64,000 bases of DNA from the NCBI GenBank assembly GCA_963971575.1, contig OZ020611.1, positions 179,058,071 through 179,122,070 on the forward strand, in the 5' to 3' direction. Of this stretch, positions 22,290-33,475 are shown in pieces. Numbering within the stretch: the stretch's first letter is position 1; every line of letters starts with the position of its first letter. Under the pieces are notes generated by a model. It ran no database searches, was not told where the DNA came from, and worked only from the letters and a program-made list of their open reading frames with translations. Position numbers and translations under genes: made by a program. The DNA comes from Liopterus haemorrhoidalis. Its lineage: Eukaryota > Arthropoda > Insecta > Coleoptera > Dytiscidae.

Positions 22290-22872
22290 CTACAATATTT
22301 TCCAAAAAAGAAATATGATCAAAAATTCCTCTCGTACGTTTCCGATTTAGATCAATGTACATTACTTAGAATTTTTCAGAAATTTATTTAAACCCTCTGT
22401 ATTATAGACTGCGAGATACTATCTTTTTAATACATTTTTGGAAAAAATCATGTTATGAAAACAAAAATCTAAAAAATTGCTTTCTGTTCCATAATATACG
22501 TCTTACGAACTTTCTTTTGATACCATACAATAATTATTATTATTATTATTTTTTTTTGTGTAAATCCCATAAGATAATTTTATTTTAGAAAAGTTCATCC
22601 TCGCATTAAGAGATTTCCCATGATACCCCACTCCAAATTGAAAAACAAATATATTTAATTTTCCATTAAATACATATTTGTTTATATTTATCTCGCGCTA
22701 TATTATTTTGAACTCTCTATATTTTTCCTATGTTGGAGTTGTACAAGCATGCCAAATTTCAACTTTCTATATCCAGCCGTTTGGCTACAATTTCTACCGT
22801 ACAGACAGACAGATAGACACATGAGTGACGCTCTAAGGTTATTTTGGCGGTCATACCTACAAAACCCTAAAA
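22290..22872 (+). repeat. Interspersed repeat family C, copy 3 (right half)
   Basis: The segment matches the right half of family C: the CAATGTACATTACTTAGAAT block, AGCATGCCAAATTTCAACTT, CCGTTTGGCTACAATTTCTA, a short CAGACAGACAGAT tract and a GGTCATACCTACAAAACCC end. It is diverged and lacks the left half. Confidence 0.7.
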
Positions 22873-23104
22873 ACTTAAAGAAATAAGACGCACCTAACGT
22901 AAAACGTAAACGATAAAATTTCAAATACATTATTATAATTATTACTTTTTTATTTATTTATTTATTATTATTTTCTTTTGTATTATTTTTATTAATATTG
23001 TATTTGAAACAGACTGTAATTTGACTGACCAAAAACAATATTTCTTTTGTACCTTGGTCAATAAATAAATATTATTATATTATGCCTATTGTCCATGTAC
23101 ATGA
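22873..23104. other. AT-rich spacer
   Basis: Low-complexity TTATTTATTTATT sequence with no recognisable feature. Confidence 0.4.
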
Positions 23105-23580
23105 AAAGTAGCCAAAATCATAGACTTTCCAAAACCGGGCCAAGATTCATCAAATCCAAAAAATTACCGGCCGATTAGTTAGTTATCCATCCTTAGCAGA
23201 GTAGCTGAAAGTGTTATTATTAAAAGAATTATAGATCACGTGCTAGATGTGCAAAATTATTATTTTCAGAACGATTCGGCTTTCGAAATACACACTCTAC
23301 AACCAGTGGCGTGCACAGAAAAATATTTCAGGGGGAGATTTTTCACATGAATTTATACGTATTTAAAAGGAGCGCAATTTTGAAATGCGGTAATTATAAT
23401 TTTAGTTCTTTTAGAATTTTCGGGAGGGGATTATTCCCCTTAATCCCTCCCCCTTGCGTACGCCACTGTGTACATCTAATCAACTTGCTCGACTAACAGA
23501 TCATATAACCATAAATATCAATTAAAAGGAAACACTGGTCTAGTACTACTAGATATTGAAAAAACGTTACAGTATTTATT
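23105..23580 (+). pseudogene. Jockey-like LINE reverse transcriptase fragment, split by a MITE
   Basis: The plus strand reads AKIIDFPKPGQDSSNPKNYR and PISYPSLAE (the conserved IPKPGKDPS...YRPISL block), then LLLKELIDHVLDVQNYYFQN and DSAF-NTHSTT (the FGFR..HST block). After the inserted MITE (23304-23468) it resumes with LTDHITININ and LVLLDIEKTF-like residues. This is the N-terminal fingers region of a Jockey/CR1-type RT. Stops and frameshifts occur, and the palm with YADD is absent. The fragment ends in AT-rich sequence near 23580. Confidence 0.75.
23304..23468. mobile_element. hAT-like MITE inside the LINE fragment
   Basis: Ends CAGTGGCGTGCACAG and CAGTGGCGTACGCAA (inverted) are close. Flanking octamers TCTACAAC and TGTACATC match at 6 of 8 positions. 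Removing the element restores continuity of the RT relic on both sides. Confidence 0.75.
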
Positions 23581-25240
23581 TACTTTATGTATTTATTTAT
23601 TATGTTATTTTTATAAGATTTTTATGCCGGCTTCGTGGGCTCAATTGTGTTCGGCCTACCGGGAACTTTCCCGATGTCCCGCCGGCCCAGTCCACCACAG
23701 TTTAGATCCATAATGCCCCGATGATTTATTAAACAAAAATGCGATAGAGTGTCACATTAAAAGATTTGATATTCAATTGTTTTTCTAATTTAATATTCTT
23801 ATTTGTTGAATAAAATACTTCATCTTTCCTAATTTAATCTCCTTTGTGTCTCTTATCTTATAATAAAGGAGTTATCAGTGCTTAAACAGTTGCCCAAAAA
23901 CAGCTGCATAGTTTAAATTAAAATTATATAACTAATAGTAGTGATTTATAAAAAAATATTAAAATCATGACAATAATGAATTAATATTATTATTTTATAA
24001 TATGTACATTAATTTATAGTTTAAATCATTTCATAAAATACACGTGTAGATAATAAATATTATCAATTTGTTGAACAGTTTAATCTCCAATTGAACAATA
24101 AATTTAATGAAATATTATTTTAATTATGTCATAATAAAATCATTAAGAGATAATTTTTGTATTATCTTAAAATAAACAAAAATCTATTTAACACGTAAAT
24201 AAATTTATTTTAATAATAAAATATCAAATAACTACATACTAAAAAAATTCTATAAAAAAATATTCCGTGTTAAACAAATTGTCTAATTACTACAAAAGTT
24301 CTACTTAAAATAATTAAAATATTGTTTAAATATAAACATAAAAACAAATTGTAAATAATTTTCGTTGCAAATAATTGTATATAAATACCAAATAATATTT
24401 TTAACGACCTGATACATTATGCCGGTAAAGTGTAAAAAGTTATGTAATTACTTACAAAAACTCCGTCAATACTAAAGTAAATTTTAAAAGTAACACCTAC
24501 ACACAACTTGCAAAATGCCCGCTAGAACTTACAAAATAATTCACATAAAATAACAAACTCCCTAATCCACCCCTGTATATAAATAACACCCTCAAAACTC
24601 AACACAAATCAATAATCACAACACTAAAACTAATAATTTAAACAAATTACCGATGTCACTTTTACAGACGTTCGACAGCAAGATCCTTACGATACTGACC
24701 GGGTTATCCTTGCGTAGCTATTGACACAGTGCCTCTATCGGTCGCGCGGGGAACTCTCGCAAACCGGGAACTTCCACGACCTACCCCACGCGGAGGAGAG
24801 CCATCTAGCGGTATTTTGCAGAAGGGTTTCCTGCAGGAAGTGGTAAAATGCAGCGATTTTGAGGGATCGATACTAGGTCCCCTACGTAGAAGAAATGTAT
24901 TTAAAGATTTTTTGTGAAGGTTGATGTTTGGTGTGGTATTGTTTATAGAAAGAAGGTTGACACAACCTGTTGTTTGTATCGTAAATGCATATGAATTACG
25001 ATCGATTTAGAAAACTATAATATTTCACATCGGGGAAAAACTTTGTCATAAATTCATATATGTATATTACGGTGCCCCACAAAAGTTTTCGTGCTCCCAA
25101 AGAAATCATTTCAGATAATATTTGTTACATACATTTATATACAGGATAATAACTTATTCCTTTCTCTTTAAATTGACCATAAATACAAATATTCAATATT
25201 TCAAACTTTAGTAGGCATAAAATGCAGCCACTTTAGTAGC
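23581..25240. other. Gene-poor interval with an orphan hAT end and a GC-richer patch
   Basis: Near 23640-23702 sits an orphan CCGGGAACTTTCCCGATGTC-type arm ending CCCAGTCCACCACAG, resembling the right arm of the MITE at 9810-9967. From 23830 to 24660 the sequence is very AT-rich. A patch at about 24660-24880 is clearly GC-richer and holds an open frame of 62 codons (24729-24917) with no recognisable domain. TATATAAATAA about 24574-24588 precedes it. This could be an untranslated first exon, part of an unrecognised repeat, or chance. Confidence 0.35.
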
Positions 25241-25244
25241 CACA

Positions 25245-25735
25245 TAAGATAAGTGATACATCACTAGAAAATTCCGATGTTATGCACCCACAAACTTTAT
25301 AATACAAAAATGATTACGTTTAAAAACAGAAAATTGCCCAATACATGATATCAGTGCATGATAGGTATATGCTCTCCTGGACTTTTTTGAAATCAGTTAA
25401 GATCTACATTTTTTGTCTAAATAATGGGGAAAAACATCGATGTTTTTATCATCGATGTTCAGATGGCGATAGTATCGATAAAACATCGATGTCTATATCG
25501 ATATATTTCTTCAGGTTTAGCTTACATAATCAATTTAAACTTAAACAAAATTATGGTTTCTCCCCATAACGTCTCCTAGGGGGACATGGACGAAGTTGAA
25601 ACCCTCACTAAAACCTTCCTCGGATTATTTTACCTCTCTGTACTAAATTTGGTGAAAATCGGCTCATCCGTTTGGCTTTGCATAAAGGACAAACAAACAA
25701 ACAGAAATTGATTTGTATATATAAAGATGGAAGAA
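25245..25735 (+). repeat. Interspersed repeat family B, copy 1
   Basis: It aligns with 38345-39310: the TGATACATCACTA start, TTGCCCAATACA, GTTAAGATCTACATTTTTTG, TATATCGATATAT, a CCCCTAGGGG-like CTCCTAGGGGGACAT block, and a shared 3' end of ACAAACAAACAGAAATTG then TATATATAAAGAT. The 3' part (CGGCTCATCCGTTTGGCTTT) resembles LINE-type 3' tails, but no protein is seen. A short hAT-derived fragment is inserted at about 25424-25491. Confidence 0.7.
25424..25491. mobile_element. Left-end fragment of the ATCGATG-type hAT
   Basis: The segment TGGGGAAAAACATCGATG through AAAACATCGATGTCTA is almost identical to the first ~75 bp of the element at 26225. Family B copy 2 (around 38520) lacks it, so it arrived after the repeat. 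Only the left end is present; a full target duplication cannot be seen. Confidence 0.7.
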
Positions 25736-26216
25736 AACAGTGGCTTAACTTCATATTTACCCCTCCCTCAGAATTTTCTTTGGGTCCCCTTCTTCCCTGA
25801 TGCCAAGCGAATAATAATACCGTGAGAACTGAGTGCTTCAAATCGATTTCCAAAGTCTAGCTGTATATTTTCAGTATGTTCAATGAAAAATCACTGCTTT
25901 CATGTGATGTTTTTATATTAATAAATCCAAATAAAAAATACTTAAAGTAGCAATTATTAAACCTAAGTGGACATTTATTAATAATAGTATGTACTATGTC
26001 CAGGTGACAAATGCATTTTTTATAGGAAATAAATAATTCTCATGGTATTTAAGGGAAAAAAATCTTATATGTTATTATTATATCTATTATATCTATTACA
26101 ATACCTTATAAATTTATATCATATTTATTATCGCCGGATATAATCACAAAGCAAATAAAAACAATTTTTCTTATTTTCCATATTTTAATTATCCCTGACT
26201 AAAGCCTGACAACTGA
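25736..26216. other. Interval without recognised features
   Basis: AT-rich sequence between family B and the next hAT duplication; no gene or repeat boundary recognised. Confidence 0.35.
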
Positions 26217-26224
26217 CAGTTAAC

Positions 26225-27096
26225 TAGGGATGGGGAAAAAACATCGATGTTTTTATCATCGATGTTCAGATGGCGATAGTATCGATAAAACATCGATGTC
26301 TACTACCGATGTCGATGTTTAAACTTTGAAATCAAGAAACTACCGCTAGAGGCGTTGGAATCTTAAGATTTTTATTTTTATTAAAATTAGAACACATAAT
26401 ATAAGCCGTCTGTTGTGATATAACAATACTGATAGTGTTAGTTCTTGTTCTTCTTAGCAGTTAGCAGAATAAGAAAAAATTAAGAAGAAACTTCTAATTT
26501 TTGCAGTTGTTTCTTTTTGGGTCTTGTTGACACTTGACAGTTGTTATTTCTCCAATCCCTGGAATTGTATTGGGAAATATAATTATAATTTATTTATTAA
26601 TAAAATTATTATTAGGATTATTATATTGTAATATTACTGTAAAATTAATATTAGGATTGCTATATTAGTGTTAGAAAAAAATGTAATATGTATTTATTTC
26701 AACTTAAAAAAGTTTTAAAAAAATGTGTATGACAATATGTTATTTTTATGTTAAATAATATAAAATAAATATTAAGATTACTATATTAGTAGGTATTATA
26801 ATAAAATGCAATATTTAATTTTAGAAATGTAAAAATAGTAGGAACAAATTAGGATTATTATATTGGGTATATATAATAATGTTTCTATTTAAAAATCTAA
26901 TAAACGTTTTTGTGTTTTATATGCTACTTTTATCGTACGTTTTATCTTCACATTATTAAATAAAACCTATATAAGTAATATAAATAAATAGCTTTTTTTA
27001 ATATTAATAAATAATAAATTAATAAATTCCGATACATCGAAGTATCGGAAACATCGATGTTAAACATCGATGTTTTGCCTTCGATGTACAACCCTA
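26225..27096. mobile_element. Non-autonomous hAT with ATCGATG repeats and perfect TSD
   Basis: The element starts TAGGGATGGGGAAAAAACAT and ends ATGTACAACCCTA, i.e. TAGG-TTG inverted ends, with CAGTTAAC repeated exactly at 26217-26224 and 27097-27104. Both ends are packed with ACATCGATGT motifs: at least four on the left (26240-26310) and three on the right (27030-27085). Clustered subterminal repeats are known transposase binding sites in hAT elements. The AT-rich interior has no open frame of note. Confidence 0.93.
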
Positions 27097-27329
27097 CAGT
27101 TAACATGAACACATTTGCATCTCCCTCTGCGTTGCTCCGAATGCCTTTGTATGCTCAAATTAATAACTATTTGGTAGAATTAAAACAAACTGTTAACTAA
27201 TTGTAGAAAATAGTAACAAAAATAAAAACTGTCACTGGTCGCTGGAGGACCGATATTCAATAATAGTTTAGTATTTGTGTACAACTATAGTAGAATTCGA
27301 TTTCAAAGCAGTGTAAATCTTATTATAAA

Positions 27330-27860
27330 ATCCACTCAGAATTTGAGTTCAACAACGAAGTCGATCTTCTGGCCAAAAAAGCAGGTGTAAATGTATCCCT
27401 GTTAAATATCCCTCTAAATAGTAATAAATTTATGTCAATCTACAAATTTTGCCATATACAACCAATGACGACAAGAATACATAGATTCTCTGCAGTTCAA
27501 AAAAACCAAACTATGGTCAAATTCAACCTCTCCTTTTTAGAAAGCTTTGGTTTTCTTCACACCAAAACAGGTCTTTTATATGCACTTTTATCCGGCAGAT
27601 TTAAACATACTTTCTATATCATCAGCATAGAATTAATATGGTAACTTCTCCTTTCTGTTGATGTGATAATTTGTCTATCAGCGACTTGAACGTTTATTAT
27701 TTGAATGTCCAATTCATTTTCGCAATCATAACATATTCATACAAAATTTAGATATCCAAAATATTGCCGTACCTACCAATATTCAGACGCTTCTTGCTAC
27801 TAACTCCAGATATTTATGAAATTATTTATAACTATATTAAATCAGAAAATATAAAATTAT
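27330..27860 (+). pseudogene. LINE RNase H tail and Cys-His C-terminus fragment
   Basis: The plus strand reads NEVDLLAKKAGVNVSLLNIP (the N-x-x-A/V-D-x-x-A-K-x-A motif that ends an RNase H domain), followed by IYKFCHIQPMTTRIHRFSAV. After frameshifts comes SPFC-CDNLSISDLERLLFE and CPIHFRNHN-like sequence, typical of the Cys-His motif at the end of Jockey/I-type LINE proteins. Only this C-terminal part is present, it is broken, and it is followed by AT-rich tail sequence. A comparable segment is at 34525-35164. Confidence 0.6.
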
Positions 27861-28700
27861 AATCGAAATTTTAAACACACTTAATTTCTTCTTTATAACC
27901 TGGCTAATAGCAAACAGACAAAAGGAAAAAAAAATGTTCTGGAGCGTCATGGCTAATTCCTTTGTGGGTCACTCGGTGCCCGATCCCTGCCCTAAAAAAA
28001 TTTTAAGTATAGAGAATAAATATAATACAATCCACAAATTTTTACAAACAACCATTTGATGTTTATTTTTAAAATTTCATAGATTGTATCTGTATAATTT
28101 ACTTATTTTATTTATTTTTATAGGTTATTTATTTATTCTTAAAATATTTATTTATATTTCAATTGGCCGTAATGGTTAAAACAGATTCTATAAAAGCCGT
28201 TACTAATTTAAAAAATTGTGAGTTATAAAAAACATTTATTACCATGTTTTTATGAGGTTTGTAATTTTAATAAACGCAGTATTTTTCAATCTGTTACTTT
28301 TAAAAATAAAGTATAATGCGATAAAGCGAAAGAATTTGTTTAGGATGTTGAGAAGTAAATTCTTCCAAATCTAATTATAGTCAATGTTCTGTAAATCTTC
28401 TGCAAAAAACAACGTTATTTCTGTAATCCTTAAATTAGATATGAAAAATATAAAACATAAAAATTTCAAAGCAATTCATAAATTTCTTTTTAACATTATA
28501 GTATAAGAAGTTAATTCAAAAATATTGTACTTGCTGTTTGAGATATGTACTACATAATTTTATAATAGTTGAGATATTTTAGTGAAATGTTTGTAGAAAT
28601 GTTTGCATATAATTATTATTATTATCATTAAGATTAATATCTTCTGATCTAACTGGCTGACGTGACTTCTTATGGTATTTGTTAAATACTTTTTTGTTGA
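27861..28700. other. AT-rich interval
   Basis: I see no gene. TTATTTATTTATT-like low complexity occurs at 28105-28150. A sentence-like GC-richer stretch at 27950-28000 has no recognised motif. Confidence 0.35.
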
Positions 28701-28717
28701 TAAGTGTAATAATAATA

Positions 28718-29296
28718 CAATTGGTCCCCGACGAACGGGTTCGGTTCTGAAGGCGCGATCTTAAGTCGAATTTGGTCGTAAGTCGAAAATGCGCGAGAAT
28801 GCGGAAATTTTTTTGCCACCCCCTTAAAACATAGTTTAAAATTCAATACATAAAATTTATTTTCTATACAAACATAAATGATACAATGCATTCCTTAATG
28901 TATACATACATACGGAGTGATTATTTAATTGCGAGACGGCGTCACTGGAAGTTTTAATAATTTGCCGTTTCATACACATCGTAGCAGGCGATTATGCGCG
29001 CATGCGCATAATCTTTTTTTCTTCATAATCAAATTTTCTTCAAAGTTATTATAGTCATAGTATTCTGCTAGGAGGCACGTAAAATTCGGTGACGTCGTCT
29101 CGCCATTAAATAATCACTCTGTATGTCAGAAATAAAGTGCGTAAGTATTTTTTTTTATAATACATACAAATAAATAGAATGTTTCCTAATGAAAAGTATC
29201 TTTACTGGTCGGTCGTCGGAAATAATATAAGATTTTAATTTTGAAATTTTAAAATTTTTCGAATAAGTCGGATGTTCGTAAGTCGGGGACCACCTG
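28718..29296. mobile_element. TA-flanked element with GGTCCCCGAC ends
   Basis: The left end CAATTGGTCCCCGACGAACG and the inverted right end CAGGTGGTCCCCGACTTACG match at 16 of 20 positions, and both are flanked by TA (28716-28717 and 29297-29298). TTAAGTCGAATTT and GTAAGTCG motifs recur inside both ends. The ends and TA target fit the Tc1/mariner-pogo superfamily. The element is non-coding and contains a second MITE at 28913-29121. Confidence 0.82.
28913..29121. mobile_element. Nested TA-flanked MITE with long TIRs
   Basis: CGGAGTGATTATTTAATTGC and the inverted right end CAGAGTGATTATTTAATGGC agree at 18 of 20 positions, and similarity continues through GAGACG-CGTCAC. TA occurs on both sides (28911-28912, 29122-29123). 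It sits inside the preceding element. The centre contains a GCGCGCATGCGC near-palindrome. Confidence 0.88.
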
Positions 29297-29303
29297 TAGT
29301 AAT

Positions 29304-29529
29304 TAATGGTGGCGCTAACGGGAGCCCGGGGGTCCGGGTACCCCTAAAACCTGTTCTGGTCCCCAATTGGTCCAGCCAGGTATGATTGTAGAAAATTATC
29401 AAAGGGGATATTTCGAATTGTGAAAAATTCAAAACCATCATATTTTCATTCCTTTTTATAATTATAAAAAACTGGCTCAAATATTTCCTGCCACCCCGCC
29501 CCATATTTTAAAAGCCAGCACCGCCACTG
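29304..29529. mobile_element. hAT-like MITE
   Basis: The right end inverted reads CAGTGGCGGTGCTGGC, and the left reads ATGGTGGCGCTAACG, a diverged match. Flanks GTAGTAAT (29296-29303) and ATAGTAAT (29530-29537) agree at 7 of 8 positions. The element abuts the previous TA-flanked element directly. Confidence 0.7.
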
Positions 29530-29654
29530 ATAGTAATAGTATTTATTTTGATGCTTGATGTCTTACGACGTGTATGTATATTTGTCATTACATATTACAT
29601 ATTGGAGATGTAAAGATAAACAATATTTTTAGACAAAAAAATAGAAAAATTAAA

Positions 29655-30783
29655 ATTCTTTTGGCAAAAATGGAACGATACGGCATACGAGGACAATCTC
29701 TGAACTAGTTCAACTCATACCTGACTGATAGATCTCAATATACTCGAGTAAACACTCGAATCAACAATTGGTGTTCTAAAAATAGATCACTAGATCTAGA
29801 AGTTCCCCCAGGGAAGCGTTCTTGGTCCCACTTTATTCCTCATTTTCTCAAATGATCTTCCAAATCACTTTAGAGATATTTACAGTCTAACCTTAACAAT
29901 ATTTGCTGATGATAACAACTTTCTCGGTAAATGTAACCCATTCGATCTAAATACCTCCTTTGAAAATGTCATGTTTGAAATTGACACTTGGTCAAATAAA
30001 AATAAATTAACATTAAATGTCAATAAAACTCCATGTGTCATTTTCAAATCAATTCAGAATAAAACTGACATCCCAGAATCCCTTATCTACAATAGCAAGA
30101 TTATTTCCATCTGTGGGAAAACTAAATTGCTGGGCATTACACAAGATGAGAATATAAAGTGGACTGCTCATATCGATAATCTTGGTCAAAGACTTAGCTG
30201 CTGCCTATATGCCCTTAGATTTATCAAGACTCAATGCAGCAAATGAGTACTAAGAAGCCTTTATTTTTCTTGCTTCCATTCGCATTTAAAATTTAATATC
30301 AGAGGAACTGAGGAAAACCCACTAACTGGAAACGTATTTTTAAACTTCAAAAATCCGCGATAAGAATCACAGATTCAATAAAATATCGAGACTCACACAT
30401 AAAAGCAAACATTTATTTTCACCAATTTCATTCATACAGTACGCGAAATAAACAAAAACTTCCACCTGCTGTCCACACTACTTCGAGCTACCAGAAAGGA
30501 GCTAATTATAATTTTACAAATTTTATAACGCACTTCCTGAAATATTACAAATTTAAATAAATTTAAGAATCAAGTAAAGCATCACCTTACTGGAAAAACC
30601 ATCTACGATGTCAATAATTTTATTAATTAACAGGTTTTATTTTTTGTTTGTTTATAATATTTCTCCATTACCTCTCTGTGACTACTATTCACATATGTAT
30701 ATAACAATGTTGTAATTGTATGTTCAATTGTAATGTATTTTATATGTATGTGAAAGTTAAATAAAATTATTGTTATTATTATT
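29655..30783 (+). pseudogene. LINE reverse transcriptase 3' part, inserted in another LINE
   Basis: The plus strand reads MERYGIRGQSLN, FNSYLTDRSQYTRVN, EVPPGKRSW (the VPQGSVLGP block, damaged), then IFADDNNFL-like residues (catalytic F-A-D-D at about 29905-29920). A clean frame at 29971-30246 gives the region after the active site, including FEIDTWSNKNKLTLNVNKTP and KLLGITQDENIKWTAHIDNL, which is the typical N-K-T..F and K-LGI..D..L.W..HI motif of Jockey/CR1-type enzymes. Further broken thumb sequence follows to about 30560, then AT-rich 3' sequence ending in a TTATTATTA tail. It is 5' truncated and lies within the minus-strand LINE relic. Confidence 0.82.
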
Positions 30784-30859
30784 AGTTGCTAAAATTATTA
30801 TTAAAAAATTCATCAGAATTGTACAGACAATTATCAGTTACTACAATATTTCATTCATT

Positions 30860-31285
30860 TTCGTCTTAAATAGGCTTACCATGCATTCCAATTTGACCGG
30901 GATTGTCCCGGTTTGAAGGTATGGTCCCGTCGTCCCGGCCAGTTTGTCATTTTGTCCCAGATATTTGGTAAAAAATAAAAAGTTCCGAATATACACGCAG
31001 TACAAAAAATGCAGCCTTCAAAAATGACGATTAGGCAACTATTTAAAAATAACAAAGATTTTGTAAAGAAATTCACGCTAGTAAGAAGTATTAATAACTT
31101 AATTGAACATAACTTATTATTAAAGATTCATTCAAAATTATTAGTACTTAATTTTTGTTTTTTGTTACTCCGTTATTTTGCCTTTTCAATTATAAGTACT
31201 TAGCGTAGAAGGCACTACTTTCTGTTTTGAGCAAAATTTCATAAAATATTATGATAAGTCTTGTCTTACATAACCTATATGATAA
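30860..31285. other. Unclassified insertion with GTCCCG-type end
   Basis: This stretch interrupts the minus-strand LINE. Its left part contains GGGATTGTCCCGGTTTG, GGTCCCGTCGTCCCGGCC and TTTGTCCCAG, resembling the GTCCCGAAT-rich end of the hAT at 39955. A frame of 64 codons (31009-31203) shows no clear domain. I cannot find the right end or a target duplication. Confidence 0.4.
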
Positions 31286-31450
31286 AGTTTTGAGTGTACC
31301 TGGTAGATGGCTAAAGAAAGTAGCTGCCAAATATATACCATTTCTATATTTGGATAACTTAAGTTTAGGAAGTCTGATGTTGCCACCAGAGTGAACAATG
31401 TAGTCATGCCTCGAGGATGACTATATCTACGGCGTATACAAACTATAAAT

Positions 31451-31989
31451 TATCGACATGTTACAAATCGGAGCTCATATTTACAATTAAAAATATCCTA
31501 TTAGATAGATACAAATTCGCTGCAAATTTTGATGTATAGATTCTTACTAATTTTATTTCAGATTGTTAATTTTGTATAAGAAACTTTTGAGAACTTTCTG
31601 CGCCCTTCTAAGTAAATGGTAAGTGAGATATTTCAAATTCATTGGTAACACTTTCCTTAGCCCCCTAAAAATCTTCTTAGTAAAAGCTACATTGAACACA
31701 AAGTAACGTTTCTTCTGATGAAAAGTAAATAAGTGAAACATTTCAAGATTTTTTTAGGGTGTCTCGCCTGTAACTCCCCAAATATTCATCCAACTGAAAA
31801 TATGCATGGGACAAATAAGATTTTTTTCTTACTATAAATACTTTTTGTCATAAAGATTTTCTATATAGATCACAGATTTATTTAAACGATTTTTGTTGTA
31901 TAAATATGGATGTCATATAGAAGTCATAAGGGAGATATTTTAAGTTTCATAGTAATCAGTTTTAACCCCGGAACATCTCCGGATAGAAT
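31451..31989. other. Interval without recognised features
   Basis: AT-rich sequence; short open frames without motifs. Confidence 0.3.
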
Positions 31990-32235
31990 GAAAATTTTAA
32001 GATGCCATATAGCCTAGGTTCGAATCCTAGTTTGACTCATCGTACCAAATTAGGTACGTGACAATATGTCAAGTTGTATTTGGTGAAACTCGAACAAACT
32101 CTTAGAGAAAAATAGAAATGGATTGTTTTGGGGATATCGTCTTTTAATCATCTGAAACGTGTAGAAATCAAATATTTAAAATAATAATAATACTATTAAA
32201 ATATAGATATAGCCTTCAATTTTATTAATATAGAT
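31990..32235 (+). repeat. Interspersed repeat family D, copy 2, with T-arm-like B box
   Basis: GATGCCATATAGCCTAGG, GGTTCGAATCC and ACCAAATTAGGTACGTGA correspond to the reverse of the copies at 16.5 and 50.6 kb. CTAGG-TTCGAAT-CCTAG (32016-32032) forms a perfect 5-bp stem with a 7-base loop, i.e. a tRNA T arm with an exact RNA polymerase III B box. No acceptor stem, anticodon arm or A box pairs with it, so it is not a tRNA gene. The right part (AATCATCTGAAACGTGTAGA, then ATAGCCTTCAATTTTAT) is shared with 62415-62515. Confidence 0.65.
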
Positions 32236-32514
32236 AGATTACACGATATAGTTATAAAGCATATAAACATTTACTAAGAAATATTTCAAACAAGTATATA
32301 GAAGTTATTTATTACTGTAGTCTAACTTGTTGAAACACTCAACCTATTAAAAATAAAATAACATGTTCCGCGGAAATAACAATGATAGTTACAAGTGGCG
32401 TCGCTTGTGGAAATGCTCAGACTTGGAAAATTCCCAGTGAGATCATTCGACTTTACACATTTGTCAGAACAACAAATCTTTTTAAAGGATTTTTCCAAAT
32501 TTCCTGAGAACTTA

Positions 32515-33334
32515 CAAGGGTTGCCCAATAAATATTCGGACTCACAATGGAAGATTTGACTTTTCAATTTAAAATACATTTTGTTTTTCAATATTATTTC
32601 CCTTAATAATAATACATTTATTCCAGGAATGCCCCAGAGGCACTGTCCCATCTATGTGTGGCTTTCCGGAAGGTTTGCAAAATAACCCTCAACAGCTACC
32701 TCTTTGATGGAAAACGCTTTCTATTTACGAATGTCTTGAAGTCTAAGATCATATGTAAGCTTGGTAAAGCCAATCCTAGTAAATAGGCTTGATGTTCCAT
32801 CAGTTCGTACTTCATATCCTTGATTTTCCCCATCGTCAAAGTTGATTTGTGTGCTGGCGCATTAAAAAATTGTTAGAAAATGCGGCACCCACCTTCGCAC
32901 AACTTTTTCATATCTAAAACATCAATTAAGATGTGATATATCGAGCCGTTTGATAGACCTATGACTTCCACTATTTTACGGTCTTTTATTCATCATGCAA
33001 AACCGTATTTTTCAACAGCAGAACATTTTCTTCTGAGGTTGCACTTTTTGGATGTCCTGAACATGAATAATCTTTAATGCTAGTACAACCACGTTAAAAT
33101 ACTGTAGCCCATTTTTTACTCTTGAAAATGAAGGCGCAGAGTCCCTATTAACTTTTACCAACTTGGGTTATATTTCCGTTGGTGATAAACTATCTTTTAC
33201 AAATAAATTTTATAACTGCATAATGTTAATTTTTATGGTGTCTTATAAGAGACGTTTCAACTCAAAAATAAAATATTATTGCCGCCAACAATGCCATTTG
33301 TGGTCGGGATCGAGAACTTTTTTGATAGCCCTTG
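32515..33334 (-). mobile_element. Mariner element with TIRs and TA duplications, deleted
   Basis: The left end CAAGGGTTGCCCAATAAATA and the inverted right end CAAGGGCTATCAAAAAAGTT share the terminal CAAGGG-T and A-rich stretch. TA flanks both sides (32513-32514, 33335-33336). Diverged TIRs and an 820-bp length indicate an old, internally deleted copy. Confidence 0.78.
32560..33180 (-). pseudogene. Mariner transposase relic
   Basis: Minus-strand frames yield, in order, KDYSCSGHPKSATSEENVLL, EVIGLSNGSIYHILIDVLDM, MKKLC..-WVPHFLTIF, then directly NAPAHKSTLTMGKIKDMKYE and LMEHQAYLLGLALPS, and a C-terminal GTVPLGHSWNKCIIIKGNNI. These are the HTH, second-Asp and C-terminal landmarks of SETMAR-type mariners. 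The region bearing the first catalytic Asp is deleted between WVPHFLT and NAPAHK, the second Asp itself is at the joint, and the third-Asp block (SPDLAPSD) is lost. It is non-functional. Confidence 0.8.
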
Positions 33335-33475
33335 TAAAGGTCATAGATTTTAAGGACAGAAAGTAGTTGAAGTATCAAAAAGTCGTAATCATAGAGCTCT
33401 CATGATTATAGTCTGACTTCGTAAGGATCTAGGGAAAAACAAAAGAGGAGCGCCTTTTCACTAAGACACAAACTA

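Larger units (their letters stand above)
29535..31450 (-). pseudogene. LINE 3' region on the minus strand, broken into three pieces
   Basis: Pieces at 29535-29650, 30784-30850 and 31290-31450 align in order to the 3' end of the LINE at 44173-45434. The last includes, on the minus strand, GGNIRLPKLKLSKYRNGIYL, matching GNIRLPRLRLSKSRNGIFWQ in the other copy. The gaps are a plus-strand LINE (29655-30783) and an unclassified insertion (about 30860-31285). No catalytic motif survives here. Confidence 0.7.

Noticed and set aside
32005..32040. Possible tRNA gene with a perfect T arm
   Set aside because: No acceptor stem, D arm, anticodon arm or A box pairs with it, and the same sequence recurs in other family D copies.
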